Shown in pieces: positions 1-6,230 of a DNA stretch of 11,365 nucleotides. A program made the translations under genes and the position numbers. Every line of letters starts with the position of its first letter. Position 1 is the stretch's first letter. The notes beneath the pieces are model-generated. The model was given only the letters and a program-made list of their open reading frames with translations, was not told the DNA's origin and searched no databases. Source of the DNA: an uncultured Collinsella sp. (lineage in GTDB: Bacteria > Actinomycetota > Coriobacteriia > Coriobacteriales > Coriobacteriaceae); NCBI GenBank assembly GCA_900544385.1, contig UQVD01000062.1, forward strand, positions 1-11,365, written 5' to 3'.

Positions 1-41
1 ACTGCATATCGTCGGCAGCGTCAGATGTGTATAAGAGACAG
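1..41 (+). other. Untrimmed Nextera adapter at the left contig end
   Basis: Bases 1-8 (ACTGCATA) match the Illumina Nextera i5 index known as S506/N506. Bases 9-22 match the read-1 overhang (TCGTCGGCAGCGTC), and 23-41 are the 19-bp Tn5 mosaic end (AGATGTGTATAAGAGACAG). This is synthetic library sequence, not genome. Genomic sequence begins at about base 42. The identity is from memory of published adapter sequences, but the match is exact over the whole stretch. Confidence 0.97.
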
Positions 42-510
42 GGAACGAAATGGCGGTCAGAACACCACCGGCAACGACGAAGACCAGCATGTGGCTGACG
101 CCGTTCATGAGGTGCTTGTAGATGACGTGACCGATGGACTCCTTCTCCTCGACCTCGTCCTCGACATCGGCGGCAGCGGCAACCGTGTCGTCGCCCTTGG
201 CGGCGAGCGCGCGGTCGATCAGCTTTCCGGCGGCCTCGACGGACAGGGCCTTGGAAACACCGACGGAAACCATGGGCTTGCCGGCGAAACGCTCAGCCTG
301 GACATCCTTATCGGCTGCGACGACGACGGCCTTGGCACCAGCGATCTCACTCTTGGTGAGCTCGTTCTCGACACCGACCTGGCCATGTGTCTCGACCTTA
401 ATGGTCAGACCACGCTCGGCAGCAGCCTTCTCCAGCGCCTCCTTCGCCATGAAGGTGTGCGCAATGCCGGTCGGGCAACCGGTCGCGGCGATGATGTCAA
501 ACTTAGCCAT
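42..510 (-). CDS. fruA: PTS fructose-type transporter, IIB-IIC component (3' end missing)
   Basis: This is the N-terminal 156 residues of a phosphotransferase-system permease. It begins with a fructose-type IIB domain of about 100 residues, whose motif CPTGIAHTFMA (residues 12-22) holds the cysteine that accepts phosphate and passes it to the incoming sugar. An acidic Ala/Glu linker follows at about 107-125. The start of a membrane IIC domain comes next (YKHLMNGVSHML then a hydrophobic stretch to residue 156), where the contig ends. The ATG at 508-510 has a strong Shine-Dalgarno AAGGAGG about 6 nt upstream. No IIA domain precedes IIB, so IIA must be C-terminal or encoded separately. It diverges from an rpiR-type regulator gene that may control it. 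Substrate choice within the fructose family (fructose, mannitol, 2-O-mannosylglycerate and similar) cannot be settled from this fragment. The truncation is due to the contig end. Confidence 0.9.
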
Positions 511-531
511 GTGTCCCTCCTTCTTGAGTAC

Positions 532-547
532 AGCGCCCGCGGGCGCT
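532..547 (-). promoter_or_regulatory. Perfect GC palindrome in the PTS gene leader
   Basis: AGCGCCCGCGGGCGCT is a perfect 16-bp palindrome lying just upstream of the PTS gene's Shine-Dalgarno sequence. Together with the neighbouring hairpin at 555-572 it would give the leader RNA two adjacent stable stems. Whether it acts as an RNA structure, a protein site or neither is unknown. Confidence 0.45.
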
Positions 548-554
548 CCCCTAC

Positions 555-572
555 ACGCGCTTCGATGCGCGT
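555..572. promoter_or_regulatory. Hairpin in the PTS gene leader
   Basis: ACGCGC and GCGCGT form a perfect 6-bp stem around a 6-nt loop. On the plus strand it is followed by five T residues, which resembles an intrinsic terminator, but no plus-strand gene ends upstream of it. In the minus-strand PTS transcript it would be a leader stem preceded by A residues. Confidence 0.4.
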
Positions 573-637
573 TTTTCCACAACTGAAAGATACCAACCTA
601 CCGTCCGCGTGAGAAGAGCTAAGGTGCAAATCTCCGG

Positions 638-652
638 TGAAAGGTTCTTTCA
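638..652. promoter_or_regulatory. Candidate operator palindrome
   Basis: TGAAAGGTTCTTTCA has perfect 6-bp arms around a 3-nt centre. It lies between the PTS gene and the rpiR-type gene and, if the PTS promoter below is right, just downstream of that transcript's start. Such a place suits a repressor site. The adjacent RpiR-family regulator is the obvious candidate ligand, but that is inference. Confidence 0.45.
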
Positions 653-654
653 TA

Positions 655-681
655 ACCGTAAACGGTAAGTGAAAGTTTACC
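655..681. promoter_or_regulatory. Overlapping dyads next to the PTS promoter
   Basis: Three inverted repeats overlap here: ACCGT-AA-ACGGT (655-666), GTAAAC with GTTTAC (658-663 and 675-680), and GGTAA with TTACC (664-668 and 677-681). They sit beside the TGAAAG/CTTTCA palindrome and could be further operator half-sites. Short dyads occur by chance in AT-richer DNA, so support is modest. Confidence 0.35.
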
Positions 682-701
682 ATCAACACTTGAAACGGCA
701 A
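674..701 (-). promoter_or_regulatory. Possible promoter for the PTS gene
   Basis: Read on the minus strand, TTGCCG (-35, 696-701) and TAAACT (-10, 674-679) are 16 nt apart, each matching the sigma-70 consensus at 4 of 6 positions. It would give a leader of about 155 nt carrying both hairpins. This is a weak call based on spacing and position. Confidence 0.35.
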
Positions 702-728
702 GGTGTATCTTGTAATTGAAAATGGCCG

Positions 729-734
729 TATACT
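729..734 (+). promoter_or_regulatory. Possible -10 element for the rpiR-type gene
   Basis: TATACT matches the -10 consensus at 5 of 6 positions and lies about 50 nt before the chosen start codon. No good -35 is found 16-18 nt upstream; TTGTAA at 710-715 is too close. The promoter may depend on an activator, or the true element may be elsewhere. Confidence 0.35.
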
Positions 735-782
735 ATGGCATGGCGTAGTAAATTAGATTTTCATGCCAACCAGGAGCCATCC

Positions 783-1640
783 ATGACCGATAGTAGCAAG
801 AGCGCACTTTCCCTCATTAGCACCCATCAGGGATACAGCGAGTCCGAGCAGCGCATTGTCGACTATATATTGGAGCACCAGTCCGAGGCGCCACGCCTCA
901 CGGCCGCTCAGCTCTCGCGCGCCGCCGCCACGTCCGAGGCGACCGTTTCGCGCTTCTGCCGCAAGCTTGGCTTTGGTAGCTTCCGCAGCTTTCAGTTTTC
1001 GTTGGCGAGGGATTTGGAAAGCCAGCGTAACGAGGGCCTGACTGACGAGGTCTCGCTCGACAATATGGAGCAGAGCCTAAAAAATATCCTCGCCGCCAAG
1101 GTGAGTGAGCTTAATGCGACCATCGACGGCATAGATCACGACACGTTGGCCGCAGTTGTACACGCGCTTAAGAATGCCGGCGTTATTGAGTTCGCCGCCG
1201 TGGGCAATACGAACGCGGTCGCGCTCGATGCGACGTTTAAGTTTTCGCAGCTGGGCCTGCGCTGCATGGCGAGCACCATTAGCGAGACATCAATCGGCTT
1301 TGCGCTCACGTTACGCCCGGGTGACGTCATCGTGCTAATCTCAAACTCTGGCAAATCGCGCCGACTGAATCGCATGGCAAAAGCGGCTCACAACTGCGGC
1401 GCAACCGTAGTCGTCATCAGCAGCGACAGTAAATCCCCGCTCGCGCGCCTGGCAGACTACACTTTTAACACCGTCAACCACGAAGCGCTGCTGACGACGG
1501 GCGACTTTGCGTTCTCTAAGATCAGCGCCACGATGATCATCGAAGTCATCTACAACTTCCTGCTGCCCGAGATTGAAGACGCTCGCGAGCATATCAGCTA
1601 CTACGAGGAGCTCATCCAGCCGGATAAGGTCGTTGAGTAA
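783..1640 (+). CDS. RpiR-family transcriptional regulator (HTH plus SIS domain)
   Basis: A 285-residue DNA-binding regulator. The N-terminal RpiR-type helix-turn-helix covers about residues 5-78, with the recognition region LTAAQLSRAAATSEATVSRF at 39-58. A C-terminal SIS (sugar isomerase) domain follows at about 120-260, including the phosphosugar-loop-like ISNSGKS (186-192). Such proteins bind DNA as dimers or tetramers and sense sugar phosphates. The ATG at 783 is preferred because AGGAG lies 6 nt upstream (772-776); the frame extends to 735 but that extension has no ribosome site and is not family-like. The length fits the family. It is transcribed away from the PTS gene, suggesting that it controls that gene and possibly itself in response to the phosphorylated sugar. 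Repressor or activator mode, and the effector, cannot be read from the sequence. Confidence 0.92.
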   Translation: MTDSSKSALSLISTHQGYSESEQRIVDYILEHQSEAPRLTAAQLSRAAATSEATVSRFCRKLGFGSFRSFQFSLARDLESQRNEGLTDEVSLDNMEQSLKNILAAKVSELNATIDGIDHDTLAAVVHALKNAGVIEFAAVGNTNAVALDATFKFSQLGLRCMASTISETSIGFALTLRPGDVIVLISNSGKSRRLNRMAKAAHNCGATVVVISSDSKSPLARLADYTFNTVNHEALLTTGDFAFSKISATMIIEVIYNFLLPEIEDAREHISYYEELIQPDKVVE

Positions 1641-1648
1641 AACGCGTA

Positions 1649-1681
1649 GTGGGACAAAAATTTCAGTCCATTTTGTCCCAC
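1649..1681. terminator. Perfect inverted repeat between convergent genes, possible bidirectional terminator
   Basis: GTGGGACAAAA (1649-1659) and TTTTGTCCCAC (1671-1681) form a perfect 11-bp stem around an 11-nt loop, starting 8 nt after the rpiR-type stop and ending 18 nt before the recN stop. The position suits a shared terminator. There is no T-tract beyond the stem on either strand, so it is not a textbook intrinsic terminator. It could instead be a dispersed intergenic palindrome. Confidence 0.55.
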
Positions 1682-1699
1682 CAACACCGCTGATACGAC

Positions 1700-3328
1700 C
1701 TAACCTCGAGCTTCTTCGAGCATCTGCTTCGCGTGGGCCAAGCTTGCCTCGGACTGATCGCCGCTCAACATGCGGGCGATCTCGGCGGTACGCGCTTCAC
1801 CGGTTACCTCGTCCAAATGCGTCTGGGGAACATCGCCCGGTTCCTTGCTGACGACATAATGCTTGTCAGCCATGACGGCGACCTGCGCCAAGTGGGTTAC
1901 GACAATCACCTGATGCGTAGCGGCGAGATCTGCCAGCACGCCCGCGAGCGCACGCGCCGAGGAGCCACCGACGCCAGCATCGACCTCGTCAAACACCAGC
2001 GTATCGACACCGTCCGCGTTACCGAGGACAACCTTACTTGCCAACATGACGCGGCTGAGCTCGCCGCCCGACGCAATGCGGCGCAGGGGACGTGGAGTCA
2101 AACCGGCACCGCTGCGGTATAGCAGCTCGTAGCTCGAAGGACCAACGGGCGTCCACTCAGCACGGGGAAGATCGCGCGACTCCCAGACGAGCTCGGCGCC
2201 GCCCATCTCCAGGCGAGCCATCTGGCGGCCAACCTCGTGACAGAAGCGCGGGGCCGCCGTATTGCGGGCGCGCTTAAGTGCCTTGGCAGCGGCAAACAAC
2301 TCGCGCTCAGCGCTCCCGAGTGCCTCACGCGCCTTTTTGATCTGTTCATCGCCATCATCGACCAGGGACAGCAGCTCTTGCGAGCGATCGCGCATGGCAA
2401 AAACATCGTCCATGGTGGGGCCCCACTGACGCAACAGGCCCTTGAGGTCGGAATACCGCTCACGCATGCGAGCGAGCTCGCGCGGGTCGAAGGCGACGCC
2501 ATCGCGATAGGCACGAAGCTCGTTCGCGCAATCCTCAAGTGAGATACAGGCATCCGAAAGCGCATCGGCAATGTCGCCCAGTTTGCGATCGACGGTAGCC
2601 ATTCGGGAAAGTTCTGCCACGGCGCTGTTCACGGCGTCGAGCGCTCCCCCTTCGGAGGCAAGCGATGCATGGGCATCGTTAGCTGTGGCAACCAGTACCT
2701 CGGCATGTTCGGAGCGCGGCAGCAGTTCCTCGAGTTCCTCATACTCGCCCGGTTTGGGGTCGACCTCGCCGATGCGCTCGAGCGCAAAGCGCGCTTCCTC
2801 GACGCGACTCCCCCGCGCACGTGAGGCCTCCTCGACGCGACGGACCTCCTTGGCTGCAGCGCGCGATGCTTTAAAGCAGGCGCGGTACGCATCCAGCGCC
2901 TCGAGTGCCGGGCGCCCTGCCCATGCATCGACCATCGCAACGTGATGCGCCGGATCGAGCAATCGCTGGTGCTCGTGTTGGCCGCACAGATCCATCATCA
3001 CACCAACGCGCTCCGAAAGCTCGCGCACACTGGCGATGCGGCCGTCAATCTTCACGCGGCTGCGGCCCTCGGCAGAAAGGCTGCGCTGGACCGTGAAGCC
3101 TTCCGTGTCGTGCGGGCCGTCAAACAGCCGTGCCTCGACGCTCGCCAGCGCCTCGCCCTCGCGCACCGTCGACGAATCCGCGCGCTCACCCAAAATAAGC
3201 TTGAGGGCCGAGAGCAGCGCGGTCTTGCCGGCGCCGGTCTCGCCGGTCAGGACAGTCAGACCGGCACTCGGCACCAGCGTCGCCTCGCGAATGAGTGCAA
3301 TGTTAGAAACCTGCAGCTCATCGATCAT
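1700..3328 (-). CDS. recN: DNA repair protein RecN
   Basis: A 542-residue SMC-like ATPase involved in double-strand break repair, close to the usual RecN length of about 550. The ATPase head is split. Walker A GETGAGKT is at 29-36 and a Q-loop region CGQHEHQ at 115-121. Next comes a long helical, charged middle (about 140-355) with coiled-coil character. The ABC signature SGGELSR lies at 420-426, Walker B with catalytic Glu LVFDEVDAGVGG at 444-455, and the switch-histidine region VVTHLAQ at 476-482. The ATG at 3326-3328 overlaps the end of nadK by 11 nt and has GGAG 6 nt upstream, so translation is probably coupled to nadK. It is the last gene of the minus-strand cluster. All ATPase motifs are present and there is no sign of damage. 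Confidence 0.97.
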   Translation of the reverse strand: MIDELQVSNIALIREATLVPSAGLTVLTGETGAGKTALLSALKLILGERADSSTVREGEALASVEARLFDGPHDTEGFTVQRSLSAEGRSRVKIDGRIASVRELSERVGVMMDLCGQHEHQRLLDPAHHVAMVDAWAGRPALEALDAYRACFKASRAAAKEVRRVEEASRARGSRVEEARFALERIGEVDPKPGEYEELEELLPRSEHAEVLVATANDAHASLASEGGALDAVNSAVAELSRMATVDRKLGDIADALSDACISLEDCANELRAYRDGVAFDPRELARMRERYSDLKGLLRQWGPTMDDVFAMRDRSQELLSLVDDGDEQIKKAREALGSAERELFAAAKALKRARNTAAPRFCHEVGRQMARLEMGGAELVWESRDLPRAEWTPVGPSSYELLYRSGAGLTPRPLRRIASGGELSRVMLASKVVLGNADGVDTLVFDEVDAGVGGSSARALAGVLADLAATHQVIVVTHLAQVAVMADKHYVVSKEPGDVPQTHLDEVTGEARTAEIARMLSGDQSEASLAHAKQMLEEARG

Positions 3329-4178
3329 GACGGACTCCGTAGAAAACGCGGCTCACCGAGTTATAGAAGCTCTCGGGGCCGTAATCGAGGAGCAGCACAT
3401 CTCCGGGCCCGCGGCGCACAGCCACGCTCTCAACGGTGCCATCGCAGGTAATAAACTGTCCATCGATAGCAATCGCCGGAACACTCGGGCGATCATCGGA
3501 CATAAAGATTTCGACGACATCACTCGGCGAAGTCAAAAAGGCACGGGCCTGAATGGTGTGCGGCGCAATAGGTACGCAGACCATGCCCGTATAGTCGGGG
3601 CTCACAATGGGGCCACCGGCACTGAGCGCGTACCCCGTAGAACCAGTCGCCGTGGACACGACCACACCGTCGCCACGCAGGCGATCGATATGGTGGCCGG
3701 ACACCGTGATGTCGAACTCGACCATATCGGACAGCGGACCGCGGGTAAGCGCCATGTCGTTGAGGGCGAAGGTGCGCACGACATCCTTTGTATCGTCTTC
3801 GCGCACGGACACGATATCCGCGGCGATGGTGGCGCGACGGCTCACGTGCAGCTCGCCGGAAAGGGCGTCGCTCACGACCTGCAGAATGTCGCGCTCCTCG
3901 GGGCTCGCAGCAGTTAAAAAGCCCAGGTGACCATAGGAAAGACCGAGGATAGGAATCTCGCGATGGTTGAGGATGCGGGCAGCGCGCAGCAACGTACCGT
4001 CGCCGCCGAGCGTAATGACCAGATCGGAGCCGTCAATATCAGGCGTGCTCTGAATCTTGGATCGCTGGTCGGCAGCCCATGCCACCTCATAGCCCTGGCG
4101 CGTCAGCCAAAGCTCGAGCATCAGGCCGCTCTCGACCGCCTCTTGCTTGTAATAATTGGGAACCAGAAAGACCTTCAT
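3318..4178 (-). CDS. nadK: NAD kinase
   Basis: A 286-residue cytoplasmic enzyme that phosphorylates NAD+ to NADP+ using ATP or polyphosphate. The diagnostic GGDG motif is at 58-61 (in LVITLGGDGTLL), and its Asp60 is the expected catalytic residue. A second conserved segment reads GLSYGHLGFLTA at 79-90. The NAD-binding block contains NDMALTRG (140-147) and GDGVVVSTATGSTGYALSAG (169-188), followed by DGQ at 239-241. The length is typical. Its ATG overlaps the tlyA stop codon as ATGA and the Shine-Dalgarno signal is weak, so it probably depends on translation of tlyA. The tlyA-nadK-recN order is common across actinobacteria and firmicutes. Confidence 0.97.
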   Translation of the reverse strand: MKVFLVPNYYKQEAVESGLMLELWLTRQGYEVAWAADQRSKIQSTPDIDGSDLVITLGGDGTLLRAARILNHREIPILGLSYGHLGFLTAASPEERDILQVVSDALSGELHVSRRATIAADIVSVREDDTKDVVRTFALNDMALTRGPLSDMVEFDITVSGHHIDRLRGDGVVVSTATGSTGYALSAGGPIVSPDYTGMVCVPIAPHTIQARAFLTSPSDVVEIFMSDDRPSVPAIAIDGQFITCDGTVESVAVRRGPGDVLLLDYGPESFYNSVSRVFYGVRHDR

Positions 4179-4987
4179 AGCATTGCAGCTTTCTCGCTCA
4201 TAACCGATACCTGGGATTGCAGCTCGTCTTGCGAGCGGTCGCCAGGGTCAAATCTCGTGCCGTACAGGAAAAACTCAACGTTGCCCTTTGCACCATGAAT
4301 GGGTGACACGCACACATCGACCGGAAAGAGGCCCTTGGCAGCAAAGAGTTTAACCGCCGCCACGAGTGTATCGCGGCGCACGGCGGGATCGGTCACAATG
4401 CCGCCCTCGCCCACCAGCGCCGCCGGAGCCTCAAACTGCGGCTTTACGAGCGTGCAGAATGCACCCGTAGGCGCCAGGCACGCCAGCACCGCATCGATAA
4501 TGTTCGCGATGCTGGTAAACGAGACATCACACACTGCCAGGTCGATGGCGCCGGCATAGCCAAGCTCAGGCAGCTGCGTCACGTTGGTGCGCTCATGCAG
4601 CATCACGCGATCGTCCTGACGCAACGACCAATCAAACTGGGCGCGACCCACGTCCACCGAGACAACGGTCGCAGCTCCGCGCTTGAGCAGGCAATCGGTA
4701 AAACCGCCGGTAGAGCAGCCCACATCCAGACAGGCAAGGCCCGTCGGATTGATGCCAAACGCATCAAGCGCGCCTTCGAGCTTAAGACCGCCGCGGCCAA
4801 CATAGGGAATGCGCCCCTTCACGTGCAGTGGCAGCCCCGGGATCACCTTAAGGCCCGGCGAAGTCAAGCGCTCGCCGCCACTCGAAACCAAGCCGGCCAT
4901 AAGAGTGCGAAGGGCATCCGCGCGATCGGCGCAGATGCCCTGTGAAATCAGTTCGTCATCAAGACGCACGCGTTTCATGAATGCCAT
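4175..4987 (-). CDS. tlyA: TlyA-family rRNA (cytidine-2'-O)-methyltransferase
   Basis: A 270-residue protein with an N-terminal S4 RNA-binding domain (about 4-60, RLDDELISQGICADRADALR) and a Rossmann methyltransferase domain (about 60-245). The SAM-binding segment LDVGCSTGGFTD lies at 87-98. The four residues of the TlyA catalytic tetrad are present as Lys69 (GGLKLEG), Asp154 (VCDVSF), Lys182 (LVKPQF) and Glu238 (GNVEFF). Family members methylate 16S and/or 23S rRNA cytidines; the old name hemolysin is historical. The start is uncertain: a TTG at 4990, this ATG at 4987 and an ATG at 4978 (MKRVRLDD) are all in frame, and none has a good Shine-Dalgarno sequence. The stop overlaps the nadK start. 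It lies 26 nt after xseB and probably shares its transcript. Confidence 0.93.
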   Translation of the reverse strand: MAFMKRVRLDDELISQGICADRADALRTLMAGLVSSGGERLTSPGLKVIPGLPLHVKGRIPYVGRGGLKLEGALDAFGINPTGLACLDVGCSTGGFTDCLLKRGAATVVSVDVGRAQFDWSLRQDDRVMLHERTNVTQLPELGYAGAIDLAVCDVSFTSIANIIDAVLACLAPTGAFCTLVKPQFEAPAALVGEGGIVTDPAVRRDTLVAAVKLFAAKGLFPVDVCVSPIHGAKGNVEFFLYGTRFDPGDRSQDELQSQVSVMSEKAAML

Positions 4988-5013
4988 CAACCATTCGTAT
5001 CCGGAGATGCGGC

Positions 5014-5253
5014 CTAGCTATCCTGGGATTCGTTTGCCGCATCCTCATCGTATTCCTGCTCGAGCTTGTCGGCCTCACGCGGCGTCAACTCAAACTTGTC
5101 GACCATATCGACCGCGCGGGAGCCAAGCTCAATCGCTTCGTCAAACAGATCGAGTGAACGCTCCAAGGACGTATCCTTGGAGCGAACGGTAGCGATGATC
5201 TGGTCCAGACGGTCCGAGATCTCGTCGAAGTTGCGGACGGAACCCTCTGGCAT
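5014..5253 (-). CDS. xseB: Exodeoxyribonuclease VII small subunit
   Basis: A 79-residue acidic helical protein, the usual length for XseB. The family pattern is visible: FDEISDRLDQIIATVRSKDTSLERSLDLFDEA, then a second helix AVDMVDKFELTPREADKLEQ. XseB subunits assemble on XseA to form exonuclease VII, which degrades single-stranded DNA. The gene starts 2 nt after the nusB stop, and its Shine-Dalgarno sequence GAGGAG is made by the last two Glu codons of nusB. In many genomes xseA sits directly upstream of xseB, but here nusB takes that place and no xseA is in the window. The acidic C-terminal tail (YDEDAANESQDS) is beyond the conserved core. Confidence 0.9.
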   Translation of the reverse strand: MPEGSVRNFDEISDRLDQIIATVRSKDTSLERSLDLFDEAIELGSRAVDMVDKFELTPREADKLEQEYDEDAANESQDS

Positions 5254-5255
5254 GG

Positions 5256-5840
5256 CTACTCCTCGACGGAGTCGACAACAGCCTCGGCGGCGTCCGCATC
5301 CTCGGCCAGCACGCCAGCCTCAGCCTGAGCAACCGCAACCTTTGCGGCAGCCTCGGCAGCCTGTGCCTCCTCGCGAGCGCGATCTTCGGCCAGCAGCTCC
5401 TGGTACAGGTCCTCGCCCGGCAGCTCCTCGCTGCGAGCGATCTTGCCCAGCACGCCGTTGACGAACGACGCGGACTGGTCGGTGCCATAGGCCTTGGCAA
5501 GCTCGACGGCCTCGTTGATCACGATGGCGTCCGAGACCTCCTCGTCGGTGAGGAAACGCATCTCGTAAACGGCGATACGTAGCAGATTGCGGTCGGCGCC
5601 GGGCATGCGCATAAGATCCCAGTTCTTGGCAACGGAACGCAGAGCGCAGTCGATGCGGTCGATATGCTCGTAGGCACCGCGGCACAGCTCCAGCGCATAG
5701 GGGTCGAGGGGACCCTTCGAGATCAGGAAATCACCCTCGAGGACGCGCTCGAGCGGGCTGTCCGTGGCCTCGGCCTGAAACAGCAGCTGCAGCGCCTGAC
5801 TGCGGGCAAGAGTACGCCCGCGATAAACCTTAAGGCTCAA
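5256..5840 (-). CDS. nusB: Transcription antitermination factor NusB with C-terminal extension
   Basis: A 194-residue protein. Residues 1 to about 137 are a complete all-helical NusB domain, with the typical RTLARSQALQLLFQAEAT near the N-terminus, then NLLRIAVYEMRFL (85-97) and VINEAVELAKAYG (107-119), and SASFVNGVLGKI (123-134). NusB binds boxA RNA with NusE (S10) and supports antitermination and maturation of rRNA transcripts. Residues 138-194 form an extra tail of about 57 residues, rich in Ala, Glu and Asp; NusB is usually about 135-150 residues long. The start codon is TTG at 5838-5840: AAGGAG lies 6 nt upstream and there is no alternative ATG before residue 77. That Shine-Dalgarno sequence is formed by the last two codons of the preceding Asp23-family gene. 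Confidence 0.94.
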   Translation of the reverse strand: MSLKVYRGRTLARSQALQLLFQAEATDSPLERVLEGDFLISKGPLDPYALELCRGAYEHIDRIDCALRSVAKNWDLMRMPGADRNLLRIAVYEMRFLTDEEVSDAIVINEAVELAKAYGTDQSASFVNGVLGKIARSEELPGEDLYQELLAEDRAREEAQAAEAAAKVAVAQAEAGVLAEDADAAEAVVDSVEE

Positions 5841-5843
5841 AGG

Positions 5844-6206
5844 TTACTCCTTGGGGAAAACGAGGCCGTCGATGCAAACGTCAACACGCTCAACCTCAAC
5901 GCCCACCTGGGCATCGATGGCGGCGACCACGGCGGCGCGAACGGCCTCGGCGAGTTTCTTGAACGGATAGCCAAAGAACACCACGACACGCACGGTGAGT
6001 GCGAGCTTGTCGCCGACGACCTCGGCCTCGACCGCCGGCTCGGAAGCCGGGGCCTTGGACGAGAGCATCATGGAGACAAGGTTGGTGGCAAGGTCCTTGA
6101 CGCCAACGGAGGCGATGCCCTCGACATCGGACACGGCGCGCGAGACGATGGCGGTCAGAACATCGGGCGAAATGCCGATGCCGTCAATCTTGATTTCCTG
6201 GGGCAT
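5844..6206 (-). CDS. Asp23/Gls24 family envelope stress response protein
   Basis: A 120-residue protein of the Asp23/Gls24 (DUF322) family. The conserved pattern is ISPDVLTAIVSRAVSDVEGI (residues 12-31), followed by a strand region LALTVRVVVFFGYPFKKLAE and the C-terminal VGVEVERVDVCIDGLVF. The position directly before nusB matches that of YqhY in Bacillus, whose role is linked to cell-envelope or fatty-acid-synthesis homeostasis; the molecular function of the family is poorly defined. ATG at 6204-6206 has AGGAGG 4 nt upstream. It follows efp by 24 nt and its terminal Lys-Glu codons supply the nusB ribosome site. There is no signal peptide or transmembrane segment. Confidence 0.88.
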   Translation of the reverse strand: MPQEIKIDGIGISPDVLTAIVSRAVSDVEGIASVGVKDLATNLVSMMLSSKAPASEPAVEAEVVGDKLALTVRVVVFFGYPFKKLAEAVRAAVVAAIDAQVGVEVERVDVCIDGLVFPKE

Positions 6207-6230
6207 GAGTCCTCCTAGAAGATTTGGTTG

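Larger units (their letters stand above)
511..782. promoter_or_regulatory. Divergent control region between the PTS gene and the rpiR-type gene
   Basis: This 272-bp gap contains no gene I can support. It holds the 5' leader of the PTS gene with two strong hairpins (532-547 and 555-572), a cluster of dyads at 638-681, and candidate promoters facing both ways. Its base composition around 640-760 is visibly more AT-rich than the flanking genes, as expected of a promoter and operator region. Confidence 0.75.

Noticed and set aside
555..576. Hairpin plus TTTTT on the plus strand as a gene terminator
   Set aside because: No plus-strand gene lies upstream, only the minus-strand PTS gene, so it cannot be a coding-gene terminator. 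It is kept only as a leader hairpin.
25..612. Long plus-strand open frame at the left end
   Set aside because: It starts inside the adapter and runs antisense to a clear PTS IIB-IIC coding sequence with a strong ribosome site. It has no recognisable domain.
735..782. Longer N-terminus for the RpiR-type regulator from the ATG at 735
   Set aside because: It overlaps the promoter-like region, lacks a ribosome site and adds residues not expected in the family. The ATG at 783 has AGGAG at good spacing.
3036..3917. 293-codon plus-strand open frame across the nadK/recN junction
   Set aside because: It is antisense to two genes with complete catalytic motifs, shows no domain of its own and is the expected by-product of high GC content.
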